Shown: one piece after another, positions 9,307-18,124 of the stretch | How positions within the stretch are numbered: the first letter of the stretch is position 1 | How the letters are laid out: each line of letters begins with the position of its first letter | Assembly: GCA_021811085.1 (NCBI GenBank) | Contig: JAJZPQ010000003.1 | Span: 62,001-126,000 of the forward strand | DNA length: 64,000 nucleotides | Direction of reading: 5' to 3' | Source of the DNA: Pseudomonadota bacterium | GTDB lineage: Bacteria; Pseudomonadota; Gammaproteobacteria; Burkholderiales; SG8-39 | Notes under the pieces: generated by a model | What the model was told of the DNA's origin: nothing | Databases searched by the model: none | What the model saw: only the letters and a program-made list of their open reading frames with translations | Position numbers and translations under genes: made by a program

Positions 9307-12066
9307 CTAGCCGCTGTTGCGCAGGCCCGCAGTGAGCCCGTTGATGGAAAGATGTATGCCGCGCCGCGTCTGCTCGTCGCTGTCGCCGGCGCGATAGCGC
9401 CGCAGCAGCTCGATCTGCAGGTGATTGAGCGGATCGAGGTACGGAATCCGGTTGCGTATGCTTTGCGCGAGTTCCGGATTGTCGGCAAGCGGCGTCGCCT
9501 GGCCGGTGATCTGCAGCAGGTGGCGCAGGCAATGGTTCAGCTCCGCGCCGATGCGCGCCAGCACGCGCTCGCGCAGCGCCGCGTCCGGCAGCAGTTCGGC
9601 GTAGCGCGCAGCGATCGACAAGTCGGTCTTGGCCAGCACCATGTCCATGTTGGACACGACGCTGCGGAAGAACGGCCAGCCCTGATACATCTGCCGCAGC
9701 GTTTGCATGCCTTGCGGGTGCTCGGCGAGCCAGGCCTCGACCGCGCTGCCGAAGCCGTACCAGCCGGGCAGCAGCACGCGGCACTGCGCCCAGCTGAACA
9801 CCCAGGGAATCGCGCGCAGATCGTCGATGCGCCAGGAAGCCTTGCGCGCAGCCGGCCGGCTGCCGATGTTGAGATCGGCGATTTCGGCGATCGGCGTGGT
9901 CATGCGGAAATACTCGACGAAGCCGGGCGTTTCGTAGACGAGCTCGCGGTACGCCCGGTAGGCATGCGCACTGAGCGCGTCCATGACCTCGGTCCACCCC
10001 AGCGCGGCCGGGTCGGCGTGCTGCGCGTGCAGCAGGCTCGCCTCGAGCGTCGCCGCGACCAGGGTCTCCAGATTCTCGCGGCCGAGCAGCGCGTCGGCGT
10101 ACTTGCTCGCGATGGTTTCGCCCTGCTCGGTCAGGCGCAGCATGCCGTCCACGCTGCCCGGCGGCTGCGCCAGGATCGCCTCGTAGGCGGGGCCGCCGCC
10201 GCGGCCGACCGAGCCGCCGCGCCCGTGGAACAGGCGCAGGCGCACGCCGTGCTGGCGGAACACTTCGACCAGGTTCGCTTCGGCCCGGTACAGCGCCCAG
10301 TTGGCGCTGACATAGCCGCCGTCCTTGTTGCTGTCGGAATAGCCGAGCATGATCTCCTGCACGCGCGCGCGCGCATCCAGCCAAGGTGCATAAGCCGCGT
10401 GCGCGAAGGCCTGCGCCATCACGCCGGCGCAGCGGCCCAGGTCGGCTATGGTCTCGAACAGCGGCACGATGTTGAGCGCGAGGCGTGCCGGCTCACCCGG
10501 CGCGAGCAGCCCGACTTCCTTCAGCAGCAGGCCCACTTCGAGCAGATCGCTCAGCGAAGCGCAATTCGAAATGATGTAATTCTGGATCGCTTCGGCACCG
10601 AAGCGTGCGTGAACCTCCGCTGCCGCCTGCAGGATGGCGAGTTCGCCCTGCGTCGTCGCGCTGTACTCCAGGTGGCGCGAGTACAGCAGCCTGGGACCGC
10701 TCAACTCGCGCGTGAGCAGGTCCACGCGCTCGCGCTCGGCGAGCGCGGCGTAGTCGCCATGCACGCCGGCCGTGCGCAGCAGCTCGGCCACCACGCGCTC
10801 GTGCACTGCCGAGTTCTGGCGCAGATCGAGCGCGGCGAGATGAAAACCGAACACCTCGACTGCGCGCATCAAGGGCCGCAGCCGCCGCTCGGCCAATGCG
10901 GCCGAGCCGTGGTTGGCGAGCGAGTGCGCGATGACTTCCAGGTCCGCGCGCAGTTGCGCGCTGGCATGGTAGGGCGCGCCCGTCGCATGCGGCTCGCGCG
11001 GCGGCGCATAGCCGCACAGCAGCCGCGCGCTCGCCGCCAGGCGCGCGTAGATGCCCACCAGCGCGCGGCGATACGGCTCGTCGCGGCGGAACGGGGAATC
11101 GTCTCCGCCTGCATCGGCCAGCGCGAGCAGCTCCGGCGTCACGCTCACCAGGCGCGCGGCGAGCGAAAGCTCCCCGCCGAGCAGGTGGATCTGCTCCAGA
11201 TAATGCGCAAATGCGACCTGTGCCTGACGCTCGATCGCCGCGCGCAGCACCCCGGCATCGACGTAGGGGTTGCCGTCGCGGTCCCCGCCTATCCACGAAC
11301 CCATGCGCAGCAGCGCGGGCAGGCGCTGCGCCGTGCCGCAGTGCCGGGCGAGCGTATGCTCCATTTCCGCGTACAGACGCGGGATCTGTTCGAGGAAAGT
11401 ATCGCGGTAATAGGCGAGCGCATTGTCGATCTCATCCACGACGCGCAGCTTGGTCAGGCGCAGCATCGCCGTCTGCCACAGGGTCAGAATCCCGATATAA
11501 AGCTGGTGCGCGAGCTCGGTCTGCTCGGCCGGCAGCAGCTGCTCGCGATCGCGCCGTTCGAGCAGGCGCGCAATTTCGCGCTCGCAATCGAGCGTGCTCT
11601 TGCGCTTGACCTCGGTCGGATGCGCAGTCAGCACCGGGCTCACCAGCGCGCCCTCGAACCAGGACTTGAGCGCGGCGGCGTCCACGCCGGCCGCCTTCAG
11701 CTGCGCCAGCGCCCGCGCCAGGCTGCCCTCGCGCGGCGGCAGCCCTTCGCGCGCCTGAGCGCGTCGCTTCCTTTTCTGGTGGCGGTCTTCGGCGATGTTG
11801 AGCAGGTGCAGGAAGTAGCTGAATGCGCGCACCACGTCCAGGCTCTGCCGCCGGGTAAGGCCGTCGAGGATCCCGGCAAGCTCGGTGCGCACGGCGCCGG
11901 CCTCGCCCGGCTGCGCGCGGCGAAAGCGCACCGCGGTCTGACGCACGTTTTCGATGAGCGCATAACCGGCCTCACCGGTGCGCTCCTGCAATACCCGGCC
12001 GAGCAGCCGCCCCAGCAGGCGCACGTCTTCGCGCAATTCGGAATCGAGGTCGCTTGTTTCGCTCAT
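9307..12066 (-). CDS. ppc: phosphoenolpyruvate carboxylase
   Basis: 919 residues, full length for bacterial PEPC. It carboxylates PEP with bicarbonate to oxaloacetate, refilling the TCA cycle. Conserved blocks: LTAHPTEVKRKS with the catalytic His, GSWIGGDRDGNPYVDAGV, MLGYSDSNKDGGYVSANWAL, the mobile loop FHGRGGSVGRGGGP, and a C-terminus of GLRNSG where most enzymes end in RNTG. It lies 51 bases after the upstream hydrolase gene and 217 bases before livG. That 217-base gap holds only two copies of ATTGGACAA (9102-9110 and 9268-9276) and no clear gene. Confidence 0.97.
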   Translation of the reverse strand: MSETSDLDSELREDVRLLGRLLGRVLQERTGEAGYALIENVRQTAVRFRRAQPGEAGAVRTELAGILDGLTRRQSLDVVRAFSYFLHLLNIAEDRHQKRKRRAQAREGLPPREGSLARALAQLKAAGVDAAALKSWFEGALVSPVLTAHPTEVKRKSTLDCEREIARLLERRDREQLLPAEQTELAHQLYIGILTLWQTAMLRLTKLRVVDEIDNALAYYRDTFLEQIPRLYAEMEHTLARHCGTAQRLPALLRMGSWIGGDRDGNPYVDAGVLRAAIERQAQVAFAHYLEQIHLLGGELSLAARLVSVTPELLALADAGGDDSPFRRDEPYRRALVGIYARLAASARLLCGYAPPREPHATGAPYHASAQLRADLEVIAHSLANHGSAALAERRLRPLMRAVEVFGFHLAALDLRQNSAVHERVVAELLRTAGVHGDYAALAERERVDLLTRELSGPRLLYSRHLEYSATTQGELAILQAAAEVHARFGAEAIQNYIISNCASLSDLLEVGLLLKEVGLLAPGEPARLALNIVPLFETIADLGRCAGVMAQAFAHAAYAPWLDARARVQEIMLGYSDSNKDGGYVSANWALYRAEANLVEVFRQHGVRLRLFHGRGGSVGRGGGPAYEAILAQPPGSVDGMLRLTEQGETIASKYADALLGRENLETLVAATLEASLLHAQHADPAALGWTEVMDALSAHAYRAYRELVYETPGFVEYFRMTTPIAEIADLNIGSRPAARKASWRIDDLRAIPWVFSWAQCRVLLPGWYGFGSAVEAWLAEHPQGMQTLRQMYQGWPFFRSVVSNMDMVLAKTDLSIAARYAELLPDAALRERVLARIGAELNHCLRHLLQITGQATPLADNPELAQSIRNRIPYLDPLNHLQIELLRRYRAGDSDEQTRRGIHLSINGLTAGLRNSG

Positions 12067-12117
12067 GATCGAAGCTCGGTTAGCGCACAGGCGGATAGCG
12101 CGCCGGTGGATCGCCGC

Positions 12118-12768
12118 TCAGGCGCGCGCCAGCACGCGATCGGCGACGAAAGGGTTGCTGTCGCGTTCGTCGCCGAACGTAGAAGTCGGCCCGTGTCCCG
12201 GGATGAAGGTGACGTCGTTTCCCAGTGGCCACAGCTGCTCGCGGATGGAGCGGATCAGGCTGGCGTGATCGCCGCGCGGAAGGTCGGTGCGCCCGATGGA
12301 GCCGGCGAACAGCACATCGCCCACCAGCGCGAGGCGGTATTCCGCGCTGAAGAAAATCACGTGCCCGGGCGTGTGCCCCGGGCAATGCCGCACCTCGAGT
12401 TCCACCGCGCCGAAGCGCACGCGGTCGCCGCCGGCGAGCCAGCGCGCCGGCGTGAACGCGCGCAGCTGCGGAAAACCGAAACGCAGGCCCTGCTGCGGCA
12501 GGTCGTCGATGAGGAAGCGATCCTCGATATGCGGACCTTCCACCGGCAGGCCCAGCGCCTCGGACAGCTGCGCCGTCCCGCCGCAGTGGTCGATATGGCC
12601 GTGCGTGAGCAGGATCTTTTCCAGTTCGACGCCCTGCTTCTTCACGGCTTCGAGTATGCGTTCCACATCGCCGCCCGGATCGACTACCGCGGCTTTCCCG
12701 GTTTGCTCGCACACCAGCAGCGAGCAGTTCTGCTGGAACGGGGTGACCGGAATAATGGAAACTTTCAC
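12118..12768 (-). CDS. metallo-beta-lactamase-fold hydrolase, glyoxalase II-like (YcbL type)
   Basis: 216 residues. The zinc-binding HxHxDH motif is THGHIDHCGG, the later ligands are in CPGHTPGHV, GDVLFAGSIGRTDL (bridging Asp) and IPGHGPTS. The N-terminus MKVSIIPVTPFQQNCSLLV is typical for the short YcbL-type hydroxyacylglutathione hydrolases, which lack the C-terminal substrate domain of GloB. The GTG at 12768 is preceded by GAGG. Likely substrates are small thioesters such as S-lactoylglutathione; this is family knowledge, not shown here. Confidence 0.88.
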   Translation of the reverse strand: MKVSIIPVTPFQQNCSLLVCEQTGKAAVVDPGGDVERILEAVKKQGVELEKILLTHGHIDHCGGTAQLSEALGLPVEGPHIEDRFLIDDLPQQGLRFGFPQLRAFTPARWLAGGDRVRFGAVELEVRHCPGHTPGHVIFFSAEYRLALVGDVLFAGSIGRTDLPRGDHASLIRSIREQLWPLGNDVTFIPGHGPTSTFGDERDSNPFVADRVLARA

Positions 12769-12855
12769 ACGACCTCGGCAAAACGGTGGCTGGCGCAATC
12801 CGCGATCTGAATTCTACCCTTTCGGCGCGCACAGCCGCGCACCGCGCGCGCCGGA

Positions 12856-13689
12856 TCAGAGCATTTGCAGCGGGCTTGCTGCCGCGGGCGGCGGAAACAG
12901 CCGATCGAGCTCGGCCAGCTGCGCTGGCGCCAGCACCCGGGCCAGCGCGCCCAGATTTTCTTTGAGCCGCTCGCGGCTGCCGGTCTTCGGAATCACGATC
13001 ACGTCCTCGCGCGCGAGCAGCCAGGCGAGCGCCGCCTGCGCCGGCGTCATGCCCTCGCGCCTGGCAAATCCGGCGAGTCTGCGATCCTGCATGAGCCGCG
13101 CCTGCTCCAGCGGCGAATAGGCCATGATCGGCACGCGCCGCTGGCGCAGCCAGGGCAGCAGATCCCACTCTATGCCGCGCCGCCCGAGGTTGTACAGCAG
13201 CTGGTTGGTGGCGGCGGCTTCTCCCCCGGGCAGGCGCCACAGTTCCTGCATGTCGGCGAGATCGAGATTGCTGACGCCGTAATGGCGGATCTTGCCCGCC
13301 TGCTTGAGGCGCATGAACGCCTGCAGCGTTTCGGCGAGCGGCACGGCGCCGCGCCAGTGCAGCAGATACAGGTCGATGTGGTCGGTGTTCAGACGCTTCA
13401 GGCTGCGCTCGCAGGCGGCGATCGCGCCTTTGGCCGAGGCATTGTGCGGATAGACCTTGCTCACCAGGAACACTTCGTCGCGCCGCCCCGCGATCGCCTC
13501 GGCGATGAGTTCCTCGGCGCGCCCGTCGCCGTACATTTCGGCTGTGTCGATCAGCGTCGCGCCGAGATCCAGGCCCAGGCGCAGCGTTGCGATTTCCTCG
13601 GCGCGCGCGGCGCGCTCATCGCTCAGGTTCCAGCTGCCGAGGCCGAAAGCGGGGACGCGCTCGCCGTCTGGAAGCGGAACGGTCTTCAT
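12856..13689 (-). CDS. aldo/keto reductase
   Basis: 277 residues. The AKR signature LGLDLGATLIDTAEMYGDG supplies the catalytic Asp and Tyr, FLVSKVYP the Lys and DLYLLHWRG the His. The NADPH-binding end IVIPKTGSRERLKENLGAL is intact. An NADPH-dependent reductase of aldehydes or ketones of the YeaE/DkgA-like group is expected; the substrate is unknown. It is divergent from the adenylate cyclase gene, with 139 bases between the starts that hold no other gene. Confidence 0.9.
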   Translation of the reverse strand: MKTVPLPDGERVPAFGLGSWNLSDERAARAEEIATLRLGLDLGATLIDTAEMYGDGRAEELIAEAIAGRRDEVFLVSKVYPHNASAKGAIAACERSLKRLNTDHIDLYLLHWRGAVPLAETLQAFMRLKQAGKIRHYGVSNLDLADMQELWRLPGGEAAATNQLLYNLGRRGIEWDLLPWLRQRRVPIMAYSPLEQARLMQDRRLAGFARREGMTPAQAALAWLLAREDVIVIPKTGSRERLKENLGALARVLAPAQLAELDRLFPPPAAASPLQML

Positions 13690-13828
13690 GCCCGGATTAT
13701 GGCGCCTTTGCCCGAAAGCTTGCACATGCATTATGCTAGCGGGGTCCTGGCCCGGCCTCCGCGTCGAGCAGGGCACGCGCGTTGACATCCTTTCAGCGCA
13801 CCCGGCAGCACTTGATCGACGGCATACG

Positions 13829-15184
13829 ATGAATCCTTTCCAGAAGCGCACCGCGCTGCGAATCGCAGCCGTCAGCGTCGTTCTGGCGTCGATCGCGAGC
13901 CCTGTTTCGTGGTTTGTCGCGCGCGAACTGTCCGAACAAAGCATCGTCGCCCTCGCCACCGAGGAATCGCGCGGCCTGATCGAACAGCACAAGGCGGCGG
14001 ATCTCAGCGGCCCCGATGCCGTCAAGAACGCGACGTTGGCCGCCCAATCCATTTCCGGCGGCTTGTTCGACATCGCCGAAATCTACGACAGCGCCGGACG
14101 CAAGCTGGCCGAAGCCATGACCGTCGAAGGGGCGGCGGTCGAATCCTACCTGCCCCATCACGGCAACCCGGGCTACACCGAGGCATCCTACGCGAGCTTT
14201 TCGCTGCCGGGAAAGCGCTGGGTGCTGCGGATTTTCGTCCCGCTGCACAGCGCGCCTGCCGTCAGCAGCGGCCCGATTACGGGTTATTTCGAGGGCGTGC
14301 GCGTCGTGCCGAAATGGCAGGAGGACCAGCTATTCGCGAGTTCGCTCGCCGTCGCGCTCATGGTCTGCCTCGCGTCCTTGCTTTGCGGCGCCGCGCTGTA
14401 TCCGGTGGTGGTGCATTTATCCGCGGAAAATGAGCGCAAGTCGCGCCAAGTGCTCGAATCCCAGGCGGCGCTGATCGAGGCTCTGCAGCGGTCGGAGCAC
14501 GAACTGGAGGATAAGGTCTCCCAGCGCACGCGCGAATTGCAGCAGGAGCAGGTCCGCACCAAGGAGCTGCTGCACAATATCCTGCCGCTGGAAATTGCAC
14601 AGGAGCTGTCTGCCACGGGCAGCGCGCGCCCGGCCCGGCACGAGTTCGTGACGATTCTGTTTACCGACTTCAGCGGCTTCACGCAGGCGGTCTCGGCCAT
14701 GCCAGCCGACCGCATGGTCGGCGAACTCAACGAAATATTCGCGGCGTTCGACGACATCACCGATGAGTGCGGCGTCGAAAAGATCAAGACGATAGGCGAT
14801 GCCTACATGGCGGCGGCCGGCCTGCCCAAAGCCTGCCCCGATCACGCGCAACGCTGCGTGCGCGCCGGACTGCGCATGCTCGATTATCTCGAACACAGAA
14901 ACCGCACGGCCGCATTCAAGTGGTCGCTTCGGCTCGGCGTGCATTCCGGCCCGGTGGTCGCGGGCGTCGTCGGCAGGCGCAAATACGCCTATGACATCTG
15001 GGGCGACACCGTCAATATCGCATCGCGCATGGAAAGCGCGGGCGAGGTCGGCCGGGTCAATATCTCGGCCTACACCTACGATCTGATCCGGGACGAGTTC
15101 GAGTGCGAATACCGCGGTAAGCTGGACGCCAAAGGCAAAGGCCAGATCGACATGTATTTCGTCAAAGGCGCCCGGCCGCGCTGA
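13829..15184 (+). CDS. membrane-anchored class III adenylate cyclase
   Basis: 451 residues. A transmembrane helix at about residues 11-30 and another at about 172-195 bracket a periplasmic sensor of about 140 residues (EIYDSAGRKLAEAMTVEGAA and following). Next comes a coiled-coil linker (LESQAALIEALQRSEHELED) leading to ELLHNILPLEIAQEL. The catalytic domain has the metal Asp residues in FTDFSGFT and IKTIGDAYMA, the adenine-selecting Lys in VEKIKTIG and the Asp in YDIWGDTVNIASRM; Lys plus Asp indicates ATP, not GTP, as substrate. It would make cAMP in response to a periplasmic cue. No cAMP effector is adjacent. Confidence 0.9.
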   Translation: MNPFQKRTALRIAAVSVVLASIASPVSWFVARELSEQSIVALATEESRGLIEQHKAADLSGPDAVKNATLAAQSISGGLFDIAEIYDSAGRKLAEAMTVEGAAVESYLPHHGNPGYTEASYASFSLPGKRWVLRIFVPLHSAPAVSSGPITGYFEGVRVVPKWQEDQLFASSLAVALMVCLASLLCGAALYPVVVHLSAENERKSRQVLESQAALIEALQRSEHELEDKVSQRTRELQQEQVRTKELLHNILPLEIAQELSATGSARPARHEFVTILFTDFSGFTQAVSAMPADRMVGELNEIFAAFDDITDECGVEKIKTIGDAYMAAAGLPKACPDHAQRCVRAGLRMLDYLEHRNRTAAFKWSLRLGVHSGPVVAGVVGRRKYAYDIWGDTVNIASRMESAGEVGRVNISAYTYDLIRDEFECEYRGKLDAKGKGQIDMYFVKGARPR

Positions 15185-15224
15185 TACGCCGCTGCAGCCG
15201 GCAGCCCCGGCCAATGCCCGCGCG

Positions 15225-16280
15225 TTAGCGCAGCGCGGCGTTTATTTTTGCGAGCGCCGCCGCTCCGGGGCACAACTCCCGCGCGTTGAGCTGGTTGAAC
15301 GGCGTGTCCACGGTATTGAGGTGGGCGTGCAGGTCTTCCGCGTCCGGATGCACATAGAGCAGGCCGGTGACGAGTTCGCCTTTCGCCTGATGCTCAGCGA
15401 TGTAGTTGAGCGCCTTGACCCGGTCGAGCGGATCGTACTCCGGGTGGATCTTGCGCAGGCGCAGCACCGAGCCGTCGTGCTGCGCCACGTCGATCACGGC
15501 ACCCGCCTGGTAATCGATGCTGATCGCGTCGCGCGTGGGCCAGAAGTCGAGCCGGTTCACGCTGTCATTGTGCTCGCGCACGTAGTCGTAGCTCTTGGTG
15601 CTGCCCTCGTGGTTGTTGAACGCGACGCAGGGGCTGACGATGTCGATGAACGCCGCACCCTGGTGCGCAATCGCGCCTTTGATCAGCGGTACCAGCTGTT
15701 TCTTGTCGCCGGAGAAGCTGCGCGCGACATAGGTCGCGCCGAGCTGCAGCGCAAGCGACACCGTGTCCACCGGCGCATCGCGGTTGACCACGCCGCGCTT
15801 GGACTTGGAGCCCGCATCGGCGGTGGCGGAAAACTGCCCCTTGGTCAGGCCGTAGACGCCGTTGTTCTCGAGGATGTAGGTCAGGTTCACGCCGCGGCGC
15901 ATGATATGCGCGAACTGGCCGATGCCGATCGAAGCCGAGTCGCCGTCGCCCGAGACGCCGAGGTAGATCAGCTCGCGGTTGGCGAGATTGGCGCCGGTCA
16001 GCACCGAGGGCATCCGGCCGTGCACGCTGTTGAAGCCGTGCGAATTGCCGAGAAAGTAGTCGGGGGTCTTCGAGCTGCAGCCTATGCCCGAGAGCTTGGC
16101 CACGCGATGCGGCTGTATGTCGAGCTCCCAGCAGGCCTGGATGATGGACGCCGAAATCGAGTCGTGGCCGCAGCCGGCGCAGAGCGTGGAAATCTTGCCC
16201 TCGTAGTCGCGGCGCGTGTAGCCGACCTTGTTCTTCTGCAGCGTCGGGTGGTGGAGCTTGGGCTTGGTCAGATAGGTCAT
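15225..16280 (-). CDS. 2-oxoacid:ferredoxin oxidoreductase, beta subunit (KorB-like)
   Basis: 351 residues. The thiamine diphosphate-binding subunit: STLCAGCGHDSISASIIQ with the CxxC cluster ligands, further cysteines in GIGCSSKTPDYF and DIVSPCVAF, and the ThDP motif GVSGDGDSASIGIGQF followed by ILENNGVYGLTKGQFS. It forms the catalytic core with the alpha subunit, decarboxylating a 2-oxoacid to its acyl-CoA and reducing ferredoxin. Its ATG overlaps the alpha stop by four bases. The substrate is likely 2-oxoglutarate or pyruvate but cannot be fixed from the sequence. Confidence 0.9.
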   Translation of the reverse strand: MTYLTKPKLHHPTLQKNKVGYTRRDYEGKISTLCAGCGHDSISASIIQACWELDIQPHRVAKLSGIGCSSKTPDYFLGNSHGFNSVHGRMPSVLTGANLANRELIYLGVSGDGDSASIGIGQFAHIMRRGVNLTYILENNGVYGLTKGQFSATADAGSKSKRGVVNRDAPVDTVSLALQLGATYVARSFSGDKKQLVPLIKGAIAHQGAAFIDIVSPCVAFNNHEGSTKSYDYVREHNDSVNRLDFWPTRDAISIDYQAGAVIDVAQHDGSVLRLRKIHPEYDPLDRVKALNYIAEHQAKGELVTGLLYVHPDAEDLHAHLNTVDTPFNQLNARELCPGAAALAKINAALR

Positions 16281-18124
16281 GCCGCTTTGTCCTTTTTCAG
16301 CGGGCGCACGTTCAGCGCCGCGGTCACCGCGGCGATTTCCTTGACGATGAAGCGCGCGGTGATCGGCGTGCCGTCGTAATGCAATACCGAGATCAGGCTG
16401 GCGGGGTTGATGTGGGCCTCGTTCACCAACAGGGTCTTCAACTGCGCGTCGCGGTTCTGCTCGATCACGAACACTTTCGAATGCGCCGCGACGAAATCGG
16501 CGATCTCGTCCTGGAACGGGAATGCGCGCACGCGCAGCGCGTTGACGTAGATGCCCTGCGCGGCGAGCGCGTCCAGCGCCTCGGCCATGGCCGGACTGGT
16601 GGAACCGAAATAGATCACGCCGAACCGCGCCGGATGCAGCGCGGCGCTGAGCAGCGGCTTGGGCACCAGCGTCTTCGCGGTCTCGAATTTTTTCAGCAGC
16701 CGCTGCATGTTGTCGACGTAGTCGGGACCGGCCTCGGAATAGCGCGCATAGCGGTCCTTGGTCGTGCCGCGGGTGAAGTAGGCGCCGCGCGTCGGATGGG
16801 TGCCGGGGTAGGTGCGGTAGGGGATGCCGTCGCCGTCCAGGTCCAGATAGCGGCCGAAGTCCTTGCCCGCCTGCAGCTCTTCCGCACTCATGACCTTGCC
16901 GCGATCGTATTGCTTGGCGTCGTCCCATTCGAGCGGATCGCACAGGCGCGTATTCATGCCGATGTCGAGGTCGGTCATCACGAACACCGGCGTCTGCAGC
17001 CGGTCGGCCAGGTCCAGCGCCTGCGCGGTGAACTCGAAGCACTCTTTCGGGTCTTCGGGGAACAGCAGTACGTGCTTGGTATCGCCGTGCGAGGCGTAGG
17101 CGGTGGACAGGATGTCGGCTTGCTGCGTGCGCGTGGGCATGCCGGTGGACGGGCCCCCGCGCTGCACGTCGATGACGGTTACCGGAATCTCGGCAAAATA
17201 GGCAAGGCCGATGAATTCCGTCATGAGCGAAATGCCGGGGCCCGAGGTCGCGGTGAAGGCGCGCGCGCCGTTCCAGCCGGCGCCGGTGACCATGCCGATC
17301 GAAGCGAGCTCGTCTTCGGCCTGCACGATCGCGAACTTGTTCTTGCCGGTCTCGGGATCGACGCGCAGGCGCTTGCAGTAGCGCTCGAACGCCTCGGCCA
17401 CCGAAGACGAGGGCGTGATCGGGTACCAGGCGCACACCGTCGCGCCGCCGTACACCGCGCCCAGCGCCGCCGCGCTGTTGCCTTCCATGAATATCTTCTT
17501 GCCTACGGCATCTGCGCGCTGAACGCGCAGGCCGATCGGGCACTTGAGGTGGGCGAGCGCGTAGTCGCGCCCCATCTGCATCGCGTTCAGATTGGGCTTG
17601 AGCAGCTTTTCCTTGCCCTTGTACTGCTCGCCGATCAACTCGGCGATCGCGCCGGCGTCCATGTCGAGCAGCGCGGCGAGCGCGCCGACGTAGATGATGT
17701 TCTTGAACAGCTGGCGCTGGCGCGAGTCGTCGTAGGTCGCGTTGCAGATGTCGGTGAGCGGCATGCCGATGACGTTGATGTCGTCGCGGAATTTCGATTG
17801 CGGCAGCGGCCGGGTGCTGTCGTAGAACAGGTAGCCGCCGGGCTCGATCTCGGCGATGTCCTGGTTCCAGGTCTGCGGATTCATCGCGACCATGAGGTCC
17901 ACGCCGCCGCGGCGGCCGAGCCAGCCTTTCTCGGTCACGCGCACCTCGTACCAGGTAGGCAGACCCTGGATATTGGAGGGGAAGATGTTGCGCGGGCTCA
18001 CCGGCACGCCCATGCGCAGGATGGAGCGCGCGAACAGCTCGTTGGCCGAGGCCGAGCCCGAGCCGTTGACGTTGGCGAACTTGATGACGAAGTCGTTGAT
18101 GCTCTCGATCCGTTTTGGCTTCAT
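16277..18124 (-). CDS. 2-oxoacid:ferredoxin oxidoreductase, fused gamma-alpha subunit (KorA-like)
   Basis: 615 residues. The N-terminal ~200 residues are a gamma domain (FANVNGSGSASANELFARSI, GWLGRRGGVDLMVAMNPQTW). The alpha/pyrimidine-binding domain follows (GNSAAALGAVYGGATVCAWY then PITPSSSVAEAFE, and later VIDVQRGGPSTGMPTRTQQA). This gamma-alpha fusion is the usual bacterial KorA layout. The start at 18124 overlaps the stop of the flavoprotein gene (ATGA), and the end overlaps korB in the same way, so all three proteins should be made in near-equal amounts. Similar korAB genes support ferredoxin-dependent reductive metabolism in Thauera and Azoarcus; that parallel is from general knowledge. 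Confidence 0.9.
   Translation of the reverse strand: MKPKRIESINDFVIKFANVNGSGSASANELFARSILRMGVPVSPRNIFPSNIQGLPTWYEVRVTEKGWLGRRGGVDLMVAMNPQTWNQDIAEIEPGGYLFYDSTRPLPQSKFRDDINVIGMPLTDICNATYDDSRQRQLFKNIIYVGALAALLDMDAGAIAELIGEQYKGKEKLLKPNLNAMQMGRDYALAHLKCPIGLRVQRADAVGKKIFMEGNSAAALGAVYGGATVCAWYPITPSSSVAEAFERYCKRLRVDPETGKNKFAIVQAEDELASIGMVTGAGWNGARAFTATSGPGISLMTEFIGLAYFAEIPVTVIDVQRGGPSTGMPTRTQQADILSTAYASHGDTKHVLLFPEDPKECFEFTAQALDLADRLQTPVFVMTDLDIGMNTRLCDPLEWDDAKQYDRGKVMSAEELQAGKDFGRYLDLDGDGIPYRTYPGTHPTRGAYFTRGTTKDRYARYSEAGPDYVDNMQRLLKKFETAKTLVPKPLLSAALHPARFGVIYFGSTSPAMAEALDALAAQGIYVNALRVRAFPFQDEIADFVAAHSKVFVIEQNRDAQLKTLLVNEAHINPASLISVLHYDGTPITARFIVKEIAAVTAALNVRPLKKDKAA

Noticed and set aside
9352..12810. 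Open frame of over 1,100 codons on the plus strand opposite ppc
   Set aside because: It is antisense to ppc and the hydrolase gene; its protein is rich in Arg/Gln/His/Ala with no domain, the typical shadow of a GC-rich gene.
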